Below, piece after piece: positions 7,975 to 17,168 of a DNA stretch of 64,000 nucleotides. The stretch spans positions 806,001 to 870,000 of the forward strand of contig NZ_JADFBY010000001.1 in NCBI RefSeq assembly GCF_015223065.1. The letters run 5' to 3'. Positions within the stretch are counted from its first letter, which is position 1. Each line of letters begins with the position of its first letter. A program made the position numbers and the translations under genes. The notes under the pieces were generated by a model. The model was not told where the DNA came from. It worked only from the letters and a program-made list of their open reading frames with translations, and did not search any database. The stretch is from Mucilaginibacter sp. JRF (GTDB lineage Bacteria > Bacteroidota > Bacteroidia > Sphingobacteriales > Sphingobacteriaceae).

Positions 7975-8925
7975 TTATGGCAATAATATCCTGTTAACTG
8001 TATTGTCGCTACTTGCGTAATACAAATAGTTTTCGCTATTGGCTAATACGATAGCTTTTGCATTAACGCCGCTTATTATGGTTTCAAGGGTGTTATTTTT
8101 AATTCTTTTAATGGTTCCGTCATAATCAATAATGATGTAAATTTCGGTACCGGCCTTGTTGACCGCAACATCAGATATGGTGGCATTTGGGTTAAAGCTC
8201 GGATACAGCTCGGTTGTAGCTGATGAGGTTACTTTGAACAAACGGCCGCTGATAGCAACATACTTTGTTGAATTTGAATTAGCTTCAAGGGTAAAAGCAT
8301 TTTTAGTTGATGATATAGTCTTTAACTCACCTGTAATAGCGCTGCTTTTGATTACACCAAGTCTGCTGCTGTATTGCTCGGCAGGTACATTAACAGAATT
8401 GGTAATAAAGTTAAAATAAGTACCGTCATGTCCCTCGTCAATACTTCCGAAAGAGCCGGTACCAAATGTTTCAAAATGAGGGAAGTACTTAGTGACAGCA
8501 CCGTTTTTATATAGAACAATGCCGTTTTGTGATTGCGCGCCTACATTACCGTTGTTTAATACCGCTACTGAACGCGGACCGTTACCATATTCCGGGTCGT
8601 CAAAATAATCGGCGCTAATGTTGAGGGTAGTTACACGGTTATAAATACTGATCTTTCTGATAGCCGCATTGTTGTAATCGCAAACATATATTGAGCCGTC
8701 GCCATCAACAAATAGGTCATAAATATTATTGAAACGGGCGGCATTCCCTACGCCGTTCACAAATCCGGATTCGTTTTTTTTACCGGCCACAAGTTGTGGT
8801 GTAACAGCGGCGGTTTTTAAAGTTTTTGATTGATCCTGAGATTCAGGAACGATAGCGGCTTCGCGCTTACAGCAAACAAGGCAAAGCAATAACGCTCCGC
8901 ATAGCAGTGTAAATGTGTTTTTCAT
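7975..8925 (-). CDS. NHL-type beta-propeller lipoprotein
   Basis: Predicted lipoprotein of 316 residues, with a short N-terminal signal ending in LCLVCCKRE (Cys18 or Cys19 lipidated). The rest reads as blades of an NHL/SMP-30-like propeller: FVNGVGNAARFNNIYDLFVDGDG then SIYVCDYNNAAIRKIS. This resembles the classic NHL pattern GxxxARFNxPxGIAVDxxGNIYVAD. Location would be the outer membrane or periplasm. It resembles the lipoprotein at 14338-15348, which also neighbours an AraC gene. Function unknown; such propellers usually bind proteins or sugars. Confidence 0.8.
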   Translation of the reverse strand: MKNTFTLLCGALLLCLVCCKREAAIVPESQDQSKTLKTAAVTPQLVAGKKNESGFVNGVGNAARFNNIYDLFVDGDGSIYVCDYNNAAIRKISIYNRVTTLNISADYFDDPEYGNGPRSVAVLNNGNVGAQSQNGIVLYKNGAVTKYFPHFETFGTGSFGSIDEGHDGTYFNFITNSVNVPAEQYSSRLGVIKSSAITGELKTISSTKNAFTLEANSNSTKYVAISGRLFKVTSSATTELYPSFNPNATISDVAVNKAGTEIYIIIDYDGTIKRIKNNTLETIISGVNAKAIVLANSENYLYYASSDNTVNRILLP

Positions 8926-9059
8926 GGTATAGATTTGATTTATAATTAATTAAATCAAATCTGCGTATATAATTTCAATTATAATTTTTCAATAATTGTC
9001 ATGTATACTAAAGTGTGAAATACCTCGTTTTTGGGCAATCAAGTGAAATATATCATCTA

Positions 9060-9959
9060 TTAATTTACAGGCACGGCTTTACTTTTACGATGCTGTAACG
9101 GACTTAAACCCGTTTCCTTTTTAAATAGTCTTGAAAAATGAGGTACGCTCTCAAAACCGAGAGCATAAGCTATTTCTGAAACATTACTTTCATCAAGCAT
9201 CAAACGGTTTTTAGCCTCGGCTATCAGGTGGATATGTATCAGTTCGGTGGCAGTTTTACCGGTTTCCTGCTTAAGCAGGTCACTCAAATACCTGCGCGAC
9301 ATGTTCAGTTGCGATGCGATGTGCGCAGGGCTGGGCAAACCTTTTAAGGTCAGCATACCATCGGCCATGTAGGCATTCATTACCGTGTTGAATTTAGTAA
9401 CTGTTTTACCGCTTAACTCCTTACGGCCAATAAACTGGCGTTTGTAAAACCGTTGCGCATATTTTAATAACGAATCAATATGCGCCAGGATGATCTCGCG
9501 ACTATATTCGTCAGGGTTATCACGATACTCGCCATCTATTTTTTCAAAAATATCCCACACTAATTGCTCCTCACGTGGCGATAGGTGCAAGGCTTCATTG
9601 GTTTCATAATCAAAGTAAGAGTATTTTTCGATAAGGCTATGCAATGGGTGCCCGTTAAGATAATCCTCATGAATAAAAATCACAAAACCATCTTCCTCAT
9701 GCTCCAGATCTTTAAACTCCATTATTTGACGGGGTTTAACAAACATCATGCTCCCGGTATCGTGGTCAAACCTGGTACGACCATACCTTATGATACCCGC
9801 CCGTAGTTTCTTGAACCCGATCATATAAAAATCAGATGTAAATTCACGGTCGCCCAGGGTACAGGTGTGCGAGCATCTGAATATACTGAACAGGGGATGG
9901 GCAGGCGCGGGCATCGCATTATAGCGGTGCATATTTGCCAGGTGTTTAAAGTGTTGCAT
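9060..9959 (-). CDS. AraC-family transcriptional regulator
   Basis: Regulator of 299 residues. The N-terminal two-thirds is a cupin-like sensor region (GSMMFVKPRQIMEFKD). The C-terminal ~100 residues carry the two AraC helix-turn-helix units: PSPAHIASQLNMSRRYLSDLL, and VSEIAYALGFESVPHFSRLF followed by KKETGLSPLQHR, the canonical signature. It lies 66 bp after an SDR gene (10026-10847) on the same strand and probably controls it. The inducer is unknown. It is a diverged paralogue of the AraC at 13325-14251, sharing for example AKRFYKRQF-like sequence in the linker. Confidence 0.92.
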   Translation of the reverse strand: MQHFKHLANMHRYNAMPAPAHPLFSIFRCSHTCTLGDREFTSDFYMIGFKKLRAGIIRYGRTRFDHDTGSMMFVKPRQIMEFKDLEHEEDGFVIFIHEDYLNGHPLHSLIEKYSYFDYETNEALHLSPREEQLVWDIFEKIDGEYRDNPDEYSREIILAHIDSLLKYAQRFYKRQFIGRKELSGKTVTKFNTVMNAYMADGMLTLKGLPSPAHIASQLNMSRRYLSDLLKQETGKTATELIHIHLIAEAKNRLMLDESNVSEIAYALGFESVPHFSRLFKKETGLSPLQHRKSKAVPVN

Positions 9960-10025
9960 TGTGTTGATTGTTAAAACAAATCTACGCCATAAACAGGCGC
10001 AGATCTGTCAACCTTGTTTCATTTA

Positions 10026-10847
10026 TTATTTACCTTGCGCGGTAGCCGAAATCTCTCTCCAGTTTTCCCACTCGGCAAAACGGCTATCATAAACCTGTTT
10101 AACCCAAGGCAAACCCTGGTTGCCTAAGAATAACCTTAACGGAGGGTTTGGCTCGTCGATCAATTTCAGCACTGCCGGTATGGTAGCTTCCGGAATACCC
10201 CACATGGCATCGTTAGCGGTACCGTCAAAAAATGCCTTGCGCACATCATCGTATGCAGGCAATGTTTCGGTACGCAGGGCTGATGCACCGCTCCAATCGG
10301 TAGCGAAGCCATTAGGTTCTATCAGGGTAATGTTAATGCCAAAGTCTTTCACCTCAGCGGCCAGTGTTTCGCTCAGGCCTTCCACCGCGAATTTAGAGGC
10401 ATTGTATAGCCCCAGGATAGGTAACGTTACCAAACCCAACACGCTTGATAGTTGGATGATATGGCCATGGCCTTGCTCGCGCATTACAGGCAATACCGCT
10501 TGTGTAAGCCACAGCAAACCAAAAAAGTTGGTTTCCATTTGTTCGCGGGCTTGTTGCTCGGTGGTTTCTTCAATGCTGCCGAATAAGCCGTAGCCTGCAT
10601 TGTTTATCAGCACATCAATACTGCCAAAATGTTGCTTGGCTTGCTGTATGGCCGCTATATCCGCCGCGCGGTCGTTAACGTTAAGTTCGAGGGGTAAAAT
10701 ACGGTCGCCATATTTGCTGATCAGATCATCCAAAGTACTCAGGTCACGTACGGTAGCTACTACGTTATCGCCTCTTTGTAAAAATGCTTCGGCCCAAAGC
10801 TTGCCGAATCCACGGGAAGCACCGGTTATAAAAATTGTTTTTGCCAT
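10026..10847 (-). CDS. SDR-family oxidoreductase
   Basis: Classical short-chain dehydrogenase of 273 residues. Nucleotide motif TGASRGFGKLWA (8-19), NNAGYGLFGS in the middle, and catalytic LYNASKFAVEGLSE with Y-x3-K. The C-terminus extends past the core with a substrate lid, as in oxidoreductases annotated YbbO-like. The gene is transcribed divergently from the NTF2-like gene at 11017 and followed by the AraC gene at 9060. AraC-SDR pairs of this sort are common in Bacteroidota. Substrate unknown. Confidence 0.9.
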   Translation of the reverse strand: MAKTIFITGASRGFGKLWAEAFLQRGDNVVATVRDLSTLDDLISKYGDRILPLELNVNDRAADIAAIQQAKQHFGSIDVLINNAGYGLFGSIEETTEQQAREQMETNFFGLLWLTQAVLPVMREQGHGHIIQLSSVLGLVTLPILGLYNASKFAVEGLSETLAAEVKDFGINITLIEPNGFATDWSGASALRTETLPAYDDVRKAFFDGTANDAMWGIPEATIPAVLKLIDEPNPPLRLFLGNQGLPWVKQVYDSRFAEWENWREISATAQGK

Positions 10848-11016
10848 TGTTTTAATTATTAATATGTAGGCAAAGCTATAGTGCTTACAACGACGCTTCT
10901 TGTCTGAAAGTAGGAATTATTTGCCTGCTTATACATAGTTGCAGATGGTGGCCATATATTTTAAAGTCTTCAACTACCTGAACTTTTTTCCGGCCCCGGC
11001 CCACGACCTTTGGGGT

Positions 11017-11373
11017 ATGGAAAACATAAAAAATATAGAGCAAACCATTCTCACTTATACAAGTGCATGGAATGAAACAGAACGCGAAGCCATTATGGCC
11101 AAGATCACCCAATGTTGGGCACCCAATGGTACTTATACCGATAGGTTGACGGATACCATTACAGGGAAGGATGCCATTGCCGACCTCATCATCAGCTCAT
11201 ACGAGCAAATGGGCCCACGCAAATTCAAGGTACTGGCCGAGCCGCAGGTGCATCATCAAAGCGGTCGTTTCCGTTGGCTGGCTATCCGGCCCGAAGGTTA
11301 TCCGATTGAGGGTATGGATTATGTTGAGTTTGATACCGAGAACCGCATCACCCGCATTGTTGGATTTTTTTAA
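11017..11373 (+). CDS. NTF2-like (SnoaL-type) small protein
   Basis: 118-residue protein of the NTF2-like cone fold: the N-terminal helix ENIKNIEQTILTYTSAWNE is followed by CWAPNGTYTDRLTDTITGKDAIADLI, where a helix leads into a strand with a conserved Asp. It ends YVEFDTENRITRIVGFF. Such proteins are isomerases, cyclases or ligand binders of small molecules. Start chosen at ATG 11017; an upstream ATG at 10939 adds residues that do not fit the fold. It is followed at 12 bp by the DUF1330 gene and then by a Crp-like regulator, apparently one operon. Confidence 0.8.
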   Translation: MENIKNIEQTILTYTSAWNETEREAIMAKITQCWAPNGTYTDRLTDTITGKDAIADLIISSYEQMGPRKFKVLAEPQVHHQSGRFRWLAIRPEGYPIEGMDYVEFDTENRITRIVGFF

Positions 11374-11385
11374 ACCCTGAAGATC

Positions 11386-11739
11386 ATGAATATTACATTT
11401 CCGGATATTGAAACAGGCCAGGGGCCTGTGCTCATGTTGAATATGGTTAAGTTTAAGGACAAACAGATATACTATGAACAGTATATACCGGCTTTCGGGC
11501 AGGTAGTGCAGCAGCTTGGTATTGAGGGCGTAAGTGTAAAATTGGTCAGTAAAGTAGTAGCCAATATAGTTGCCGACGAAGGTGATGATTGGGATGAGAT
11601 AGTATTGGTGGAATATCCCAGTGCCGAAGCGTTTAAAACCATAGCGCAAAGCGAGGTCTACCACCAGATAGCCAACCCGCTTCGCGAGGCTGCTACGGCC
11701 GAACTGAAATTACTGATGACGCGCAAAATTGACTTTTAA
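11386..11739 (+). CDS. DUF1330 family protein (dimeric alpha-beta barrel)
   Basis: 117-residue protein with the ferredoxin-like pattern of DUF1330: VLMLNMVKFKDKQIYYEQYIPA at residues 15-36, then DEIVLVEYPSAEAFKTIAQSEVY. This is the usual position of a Tyr/Ser helix, and the typical end is ELKLLMTRK. No enzymatic role is established for the family. It is 12 bp after the NTF2-like gene and 17 bp before the Crp-like regulator, suggesting a three-gene operon. Confidence 0.82.
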   Translation: MNITFPDIETGQGPVLMLNMVKFKDKQIYYEQYIPAFGQVVQQLGIEGVSVKLVSKVVANIVADEGDDWDEIVLVEYPSAEAFKTIAQSEVYHQIANPLREAATAELKLLMTRKIDF

Positions 11740-11756
11740 AGGTTATACTTGCTTAC

Positions 11757-12332
11757 ATGTCTGAGTTGATATTATCAAACTTTGCTATGCACATAGCACT
11801 TGCCCCTGATGAGCAGGAGCAAGTGCTTGCCTTGTTGCAACGCAAAACCGTTGCTAAACGCAGTATACTGATACAGCCCGGCGAGATAGAACGGTACATT
11901 TATTTTGTTGATAAAGGTTGCCTGCGCATGTACCATACTGATAAGGACGGGCAGGAGCATAACCTCTGCTTTTATCCTGAAAATTGGTGGGCTTGTGATA
12001 TTGTTAGCTTTTTTAAGGCGAAGCCTGCCACCAACTCCATCCAGGCGTTGGAGGATACTGAAGTGTGTTATTTTAGCTTGCCTGCTCTCGAACGGTTATT
12101 TACCGAGGTGCCGAGGTTTGAGCGCTTCTTCCGAATCCTTACACAAAACGGGTTTGATATGTTTCAGCGACGGGTAACTTCCAACCTGTCAAAAACCGCC
12201 GAACAGCGTTACCGCGAGTTTCGCCGGCATTACCCGGGACTTGAACAGCGCATATCGCAAAAGCAAATTGCCAGCTATTTGGGCATTACCGCTGCATTTT
12301 TGAGTATGATGCGTAAGGAAAAGGATCTGTAA
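11757..12332 (+). CDS. Crp/Fnr-family transcriptional regulator
   Basis: 191-residue regulator. A cyclic-nucleotide-binding-like beta-roll occupies residues ~20-115 (YIYFVDKGCLRMYHTDKDGQEHNLCFYP). After a long helix comes a short HTH at the C-terminus: RISQKQIASYLGITAAFLSMMRKE. The arginine that contacts the cyclic nucleotide phosphate in true CRP is not recognisable, so the ligand is uncertain, as in many Bacteroidota homologues. Last gene of the NTF2-DUF1330 operon, 17 bp behind the previous stop. Confidence 0.88.
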   Translation: MSELILSNFAMHIALAPDEQEQVLALLQRKTVAKRSILIQPGEIERYIYFVDKGCLRMYHTDKDGQEHNLCFYPENWWACDIVSFFKAKPATNSIQALEDTEVCYFSLPALERLFTEVPRFERFFRILTQNGFDMFQRRVTSNLSKTAEQRYREFRRHYPGLEQRISQKQIASYLGITAAFLSMMRKEKDL

Positions 12333-12390
12333 CGATCATCCAATTGTCATGATGTTGATGCCTGCCGCATACAGCATTACTTGAATCCAT

Positions 12391-12425
12391 TTTGGTTACA
12401 AGTATCCTTGATTTGGTTACAAGTA
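12391..12425 (+). promoter_or_regulatory. Direct repeat operator upstream of the SDR gene
   Basis: TTTGGTTACAAGTA occurs twice, at 12391-12404 and 12412-12425, exactly 21 bp apart (two helical turns). A partial third copy, TTTGGTTA, is at 12446-12453. It ends about 50 bp before the SDR start at 12474. Tandem half-sites at this spacing are the normal target of AraC-type dimers, and an AraC gene follows the SDR. Confidence 0.6.
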
Positions 12426-12473
12426 CGTATTGATGAATGATCACTTTTGGTTATTAAATAATCATTTATTCGT

Positions 12474-13247
12474 ATGGAAAATCAAAACGGATCATCAAAC
12501 AATAATCAACTCATTGCCCTTGTTACAGGCGCTAACCAGGGGGTAGGTAACCAAATTGCTAAAGAACTTGTAGCCAATGGCTACATTGTATACGTAGGCT
12601 CAGGCAACCTGGCTAACGGCGAAAAAGCCGCTACCGAATTAGGCGCTAACGCACATGCCATCCAAATTGATGTTACACAACAGGCAACTATTAACGCGGC
12701 TGTCGAGCGTATTGAAAATGAACAAGGCAGGCTTGACCTGCTGGTGAATAATGCCGGTATTGCACATGCCGGTAAACCGGGCCGCACGGTTGAGGAAGTG
12801 ATGGAATCGGGTAGGGCGGTAAATGTATCGTTAGATGAGGTACGCACAGTTTGGGAAACCAACGTGTTCGGTGTTATTGCCGTTACGCAGGCTGCTTTGC
12901 CACTGCTGCGCAAATCATCAGCGGCACGTATTGTTAACGTATCGAGCGGCTTGGGTTCACTTACCTGGATATCTGACCCGGAATGTTGGGCACGCCCGCA
13001 CTTCGGCATTGTTTACGCCGCATCAAAAACCGCGCTTAATGCTGTAACCCTTGCCTTTGCTTTAGAGCTGGAAAAAGAAAACATTAAGGTAAATGCCACC
13101 AGCCCGGGTTATACAGCAACCGCGCTAAATAACTTTCAGGGTACTGATACACTTGAGTTCGGCTCGCGCGAGCCTGTACGTGTATCGCTGGAAACTGATG
13201 GCCCTACAGGCGGCTTTACCGGCCCTGATGGTGTACTGCCTTGGTAA
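12474..13247 (+). CDS. SDR-family oxidoreductase
   Basis: 257-residue short-chain dehydrogenase. TGANQGVGNQIAKEL (18-32) binds the nucleotide, NNAGIAHAGKPG follows, and VYAASKTALNAVTLAF carries the Y-x3-K catalytic pair. It ends FTGPDGVLPW, close to the carbonyl-reductase-like group found with AraC genes in Bacteroidota. It is followed 77 bp later by an AraC gene on the same strand and preceded by a 14-bp direct repeat likely bound by that AraC. Substrate unknown. Confidence 0.9.
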   Translation: MENQNGSSNNNQLIALVTGANQGVGNQIAKELVANGYIVYVGSGNLANGEKAATELGANAHAIQIDVTQQATINAAVERIENEQGRLDLLVNNAGIAHAGKPGRTVEEVMESGRAVNVSLDEVRTVWETNVFGVIAVTQAALPLLRKSSAARIVNVSSGLGSLTWISDPECWARPHFGIVYAASKTALNAVTLAFALELEKENIKVNATSPGYTATALNNFQGTDTLEFGSREPVRVSLETDGPTGGFTGPDGVLPW

Positions 13248-13275
13248 TTATCTAAAAAATAGTCTGAATGTAATT

Positions 13276-13307
13276 TATAACCGGTCGCTAATTGGTGGCC
13301 GGTTATA
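13276..13307 (+). terminator. Inverted repeat between SDR and AraC
   Basis: TATAACCGG (13276-13284) and CCGGTTATA (13299-13307) form a perfect 9-bp stem with a 14-base loop, ending about 18 bp before the AraC start. It could end the SDR transcript or bind a regulator; the T tail is weak. Confidence 0.45.
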
Positions 13308-13324
13308 CTTGTTATCTTTAAAAA

Positions 13325-14251
13325 ATGAAAAGCGAGGCGCCTAAGATCACCAAGATAGAATCAATAACCGAGATACACCGCATGCTGGGTATTCCCAGCC
13401 CTTTACATCCGTTTATCAGCCTGTTGGAATCAATACAACTGATGAACCTGTGCCAGTTGCCTGTGAGCTATGCCATCGGTTTTTATAAGATCACCTTTGT
13501 TACCAAGCTGGGCGGCAAGTTCAAATACGGCCAGGGATATTATGATTTTGATGAGGGCAGCCTGATGTTTACCGCGCCCGGCCAGGTAGTAGGACATATT
13601 GATGGCTACCAGGATAATGAGGGCCTGTCGCTATTTATTCATCCCGATTTTTTTCAGGGATACCCTTTGGCGGCAAAGATCAAGCAGTTCGGTTTCTTTT
13701 CGTATGCCTCGAACGAAGCGCTGCACATTTCGGAGCAGGAGCGGGCAACCATGCTATCTATATACAACATAATCCGTGAGGAATTGAATAGCCGTATTGA
13801 CGATTTTAGTCATGAGGTTATCATAGCGCAAATTGAGCTGTTGCTGAGTTATGCCAAGCGCTTCTATAAACGCCAGTTTTTAACCCGGCAGGTGGTACAT
13901 AATGATCTGCTACAACAGCTGGAAAATTTGCTTGATGCCTATTTTAAACAAAACAAGCCGATCAGCAACGGCATCCCCACGGTACAATACCTGGCAGAGC
14001 AACTGAACTACACACCCAATTACCTGAGTGACATGCTCCGCTCACTCACCGGACTGAACGCCCAGCAACACATTCACCAAAGATTGATTGAACGGTCAAA
14101 GGAATTGCTATCAACCACCAGCCTCAGCATCAGTGAGGTGGCTTATGAGTTAGGTTTTGAGCATTCGCAATCATTCAGCAGGTTATTCAAAATAAAAACA
14201 AAGGTATCTCCGGCGCAATTCAGGGCTACATTTAACTGGTCGCTAAATTAG
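13325..14251 (+). CDS. AraC-family transcriptional regulator
   Basis: 308-residue regulator. Sensor part at the N-terminus (GSLMFTAPGQVVGHIDG, cupin-like). The double HTH is at the C-terminus (VQYLAEQLNYTPNYLSDMLR and ISEVAYELGFEHSQSFSRLF, then KIKTKVSPAQFR). It shares layout and many positions with the AraC at 9060-9959 but is clearly diverged. The likely target is the SDR promoter carrying the 21-bp-spaced direct repeats. It is convergent with the NHL lipoprotein gene, with a shared terminator between. Confidence 0.92.
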   Translation: MKSEAPKITKIESITEIHRMLGIPSPLHPFISLLESIQLMNLCQLPVSYAIGFYKITFVTKLGGKFKYGQGYYDFDEGSLMFTAPGQVVGHIDGYQDNEGLSLFIHPDFFQGYPLAAKIKQFGFFSYASNEALHISEQERATMLSIYNIIREELNSRIDDFSHEVIIAQIELLLSYAKRFYKRQFLTRQVVHNDLLQQLENLLDAYFKQNKPISNGIPTVQYLAEQLNYTPNYLSDMLRSLTGLNAQQHIHQRLIERSKELLSTTSLSISEVAYELGFEHSQSFSRLFKIKTKVSPAQFRATFNWSLN

Positions 14252-14282
14252 CAGCATTACTATTTTGTGAGGATATATACAT

Positions 14283-14320
14283 AAAAGCACCTGTGTATAT
14301 ATAGAACGCAGGTGCTTTTT
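14283..14320. terminator. Bidirectional terminator between convergent genes
   Basis: Perfect 11-bp stem AAAAGCACCTG (14283-14293) / CAGGTGCTTTT (14309-14319) with T runs on both strands, lying between the AraC stop (14251) and the lipoprotein stop (14338). Confidence 0.85.
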
Positions 14321-14337
14321 ATTATCTATAATTCAAA

Positions 14338-15348
14338 TTATTTGAATTGTATTTTACGGATAGAACTACCGTTTGAAAAGTATATCTCGTTCTCGGTTTT
14401 ACCCATTGCTAATGATCGGGCGTAAACATCCGCCTGGCGACCAACACCATCGTTACCGCTATTTGTACCGTTAGGGCCGGCTATTATGGTTAGTTTACCG
14501 CTGTCAATACGTTTTATGTAGCCATCGGCAGCAATGTACATGGTGCGGCTATCGCGATTAAGTATAATGCTGGTTATTTTGCCCAGGTTAAGATTGCTGT
14601 AAATGCGCTGTAATTTGCCTCCATTGGCAAAACTATACAAGTGATCGTCGTACGCAAAGTAAAACACACGATTATACCCAACAGCAAGTGCAGTGATGTT
14701 TGTGTGGCGTTGTTCGCTTTCCGGGTATTCTAAAGAGCCACTGGTAAATATTGCCTGATCAATACCAATATAATCATGTTCAGGGTTCGCCAAAAATTTA
14801 ACTATGCGGCCGTTCATCCCAATCCACGCATAGTCATTATAAGGATCTTTAGCCAATGAGCCGTAAATAGCATAAAAATTTGCTATGGCAATATCAAGTG
14901 TGCCATCAGGTTTATAAATGCGCGCTTCGCTAAAGCCTTCTTCAACCCAGGTATGTAAAATGCTTACTACACCTGCTTTGTTTACGTATACATACTCTGG
15001 CTCAAAAAGTGGCGAGGCACCGGCTTTAGGCACATCTAATGTAGTTACTACGCCTTGTGTGGTAACCTTACGTATTTTGTGATTCTGTTTGTCGGCCACG
15101 TAAATAACGCCATCGGCATATTGAATGCCCCACGCGCCGTTAAAGCGAGCATTAGCGCCGGTACCATTTTGGTAACCCGCATTATTACTGCCGGCAATGG
15201 TAGTAATGGTATTGGGCGTTACGGCGTTAACGTTTAAATTGTTTGAACCGGCCAGTTCATCATTCAACTCAGGTGAGTTTTTTTTACAGTTGGTTAGCAG
15301 TGTAACCAATAGCAAAAGCATAGCAGGGTAAATGAATTTTGCTTTCAT
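14338..15348 (-). CDS. NHL-repeat lipoprotein
   Basis: 336-residue predicted lipoprotein: the signal ends at LLTNCKK, with Cys21 the lipid site. NHL blades are clear: ITTIAGSNNAGYQNGTGANA leads into ARFNGAWGIQYADGVIYVAD, then KQNHKIRKV. Later blades carry RTMYIAADGYIKRID. The end reads GVGRQADVYARSLAMGKTENEI, another ARF-type blade. Probably outer-membrane or periplasmic. It resembles the lipoprotein at 7975-8925; both neighbour an AraC gene. Function unknown. Confidence 0.85.
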   Translation of the reverse strand: MKAKFIYPAMLLLLVTLLTNCKKNSPELNDELAGSNNLNVNAVTPNTITTIAGSNNAGYQNGTGANARFNGAWGIQYADGVIYVADKQNHKIRKVTTQGVVTTLDVPKAGASPLFEPEYVYVNKAGVVSILHTWVEEGFSEARIYKPDGTLDIAIANFYAIYGSLAKDPYNDYAWIGMNGRIVKFLANPEHDYIGIDQAIFTSGSLEYPESEQRHTNITALAVGYNRVFYFAYDDHLYSFANGGKLQRIYSNLNLGKITSIILNRDSRTMYIAADGYIKRIDSGKLTIIAGPNGTNSGNDGVGRQADVYARSLAMGKTENEIYFSNGSSIRKIQFK

Positions 15349-15533
15349 GGTATTTAGGAATTTAATTGGTTGGTTATAATAAAGTTACGGTATATTCTTA
15401 ATAAGAATATACCGCAATATTTTTCCCGTATTTGGGAATACCTACTAATAACATTCGATGAAAGCGAAATACTGACAATTAGTAGTAACACGGCCATGCT
15501 AATAAGCTGTTTTAAGCCGGGGCTCTATGTTTT

Positions 15534-17168
15534 CTACCTACCCGTTTTATTGCCAAAGCGTTTATAATATATAGTACCCTTCGGGAACACTTTGTGCGTA
15601 TCGGCCCATTGTTGCCATTTCTCGTCGAGGTCTTTAACCACGTCCTTATGCTGGGCGGCTATATCATATCTTTCAGTGCGATCCTGTTCCAGATCATATA
15701 ATTCCCATGCGCCGTCAGGCAGGCGTTTTACTCCTTTCCATTTGCCGTGCCTTATGGCGCAGTTTTCCTCGTGTTCCCAATAAAAATAATCGTGCAATTT
15801 ACCGCTGCCGGTTTTCCATGCCGGTAACATGCTGATGCCCTCATTAGGGATGATAGCATTGCCGTTGTAAGTTTTAGGATAATCTGCACCGGCCAGCTCT
15901 AAAAAGGTAGGCAGCATATCAATTACATGATAGGGGGTATTGGTCCATTTACCTTCACGACCTTTTAGTCCGTTAGGCCAGCAGGCAATAAACGGAGCGG
16001 CCATACCACCCTCATAGGTTTGATTTTTCCACTTTTTAAAGGGAGTGTTTGATGTATTGGCCCAACCTGTTCCGTATGATATGGCGCCATATTTCAGCGG
16101 ATCGTTGATCTCCTCCATCTTTCCGCCGCCAAGCTCCTTGTAAGGTTCGGCACAGCCGCCATTGTCTGATAGAAAGACGATCAGCGTATTATCAAACTGC
16201 TTTTTAGCTTTCAGTTCTTTTAACAGCCTGCCAATATTTTGATCCATACGGTATACCTGCGCGGCATATACTGCCATACGGTACGATACCTTGTCCTTTT
16301 CCTCCTGCGTTAACTCATTCCAGGGGCGCATTTCGCTTTGCGCGGTTCCCCACTCGGGCTTGGTAAGCCCCATTTGTATTTGCTTGCGCAGGCGCTCGTG
16401 TTTAATTGAATCCCAGCCAACCTTATATTTTTCGATGAACAAGGCAATGTCTTCTTTTTTAGCTTGCAGCGGCCAGTGTGGCGCGTTGTAGGCTAAGTAT
16501 AAAAAGAAAGGTTTACTGTCTTTTTGCTCATTAATAAAGCTGATGGCCCTGGTAGTGAAGGCATCCGTAGTATAATAATCATCCGGAAACTCAAATTGCA
16601 TATCGCCATTACCATCCGTAATACCACGTGGCGCAAAGGGGTGAAAGTAACTCGAAGCGCCCTCCAACATCCCATAAAACTGATCAAAACCCCGTTGCAT
16701 GGGCCATTTCCATTTACCGTGCATACCCACATGCCACTTGCCCGACATATAGGTATGATACCCGGCTGTCTTAAGCACCTCGGCAATGGTAACGGTGTTT
16801 TTGCTCAGGTAACCACGGTAGCCGTCAACACCCTCGTCATGCTCTTTGATGTTGCTTTCCGGGTCCTCACTCATTCTACCGATGCCCGCCTGGTGTGGGT
16901 GCAAACCGGTGAGCAAACTGGCACGGGTAGGGAAGCAACGGGCGTTGTTGTAAAACTGTTTCATGCGCACGCCTTTTTGGGCCAGCTCATCAATATTAGG
17001 TGTAGGTATCTCGCCGCCATAACAACCAATGTCCGAAAAGCCCATATCATCGGCCATAATAACTATGATGTTTGGCTTGTGTGCATTTTTAGTTGTTTTT
17101 ACAGATTGTGCTTGTGTAGTATAGAAACTAAAGGCGATCGCTGTAAAAAGTAGAAAGTGTTTTATCAT
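15534..17168 (-). CDS. Secreted sulfatase (FGly type)
   Basis: Sulfate-ester hydrolase of 544 residues. Signal peptide at 1-20 (ends TTQAQ). Metal ligands at the start of the alkaline-phosphatase-like fold: IIVIMADDMGFSD (residues 34-46, Asp40-Asp41). The formylglycine site is Cys78 in NARCFPTRASLLTG (C-x-P-x-R), to be matured by a formylglycine-generating enzyme not encoded in this window. Other sites are YMSGKWHVGMHGK and LIVFLSDNGGC. Similar to arylsulfatase A types acting on polysaccharide or small aryl sulfates. It starts at the head of a 356-bp gap. The exact substrate is not predictable. Confidence 0.92.
   Translation of the reverse strand: MIKHFLLFTAIAFSFYTTQAQSVKTTKNAHKPNIIVIMADDMGFSDIGCYGGEIPTPNIDELAQKGVRMKQFYNNARCFPTRASLLTGLHPHQAGIGRMSEDPESNIKEHDEGVDGYRGYLSKNTVTIAEVLKTAGYHTYMSGKWHVGMHGKWKWPMQRGFDQFYGMLEGASSYFHPFAPRGITDGNGDMQFEFPDDYYTTDAFTTRAISFINEQKDSKPFFLYLAYNAPHWPLQAKKEDIALFIEKYKVGWDSIKHERLRKQIQMGLTKPEWGTAQSEMRPWNELTQEEKDKVSYRMAVYAAQVYRMDQNIGRLLKELKAKKQFDNTLIVFLSDNGGCAEPYKELGGGKMEEINDPLKYGAISYGTGWANTSNTPFKKWKNQTYEGGMAAPFIACWPNGLKGREGKWTNTPYHVIDMLPTFLELAGADYPKTYNGNAIIPNEGISMLPAWKTGSGKLHDYFYWEHEENCAIRHGKWKGVKRLPDGAWELYDLEQDRTERYDIAAQHKDVVKDLDEKWQQWADTHKVFPKGTIYYKRFGNKTGR

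Noticed and set aside
10120..10593. 157-codon frame opposite the SDR gene
   Set aside because: Antisense to the supported SDR frame; no domain.
16524..17153. Long open frame opposite the sulfatase gene
   Set aside because: Overlaps the fully supported sulfatase on the other strand and shows no family motif.
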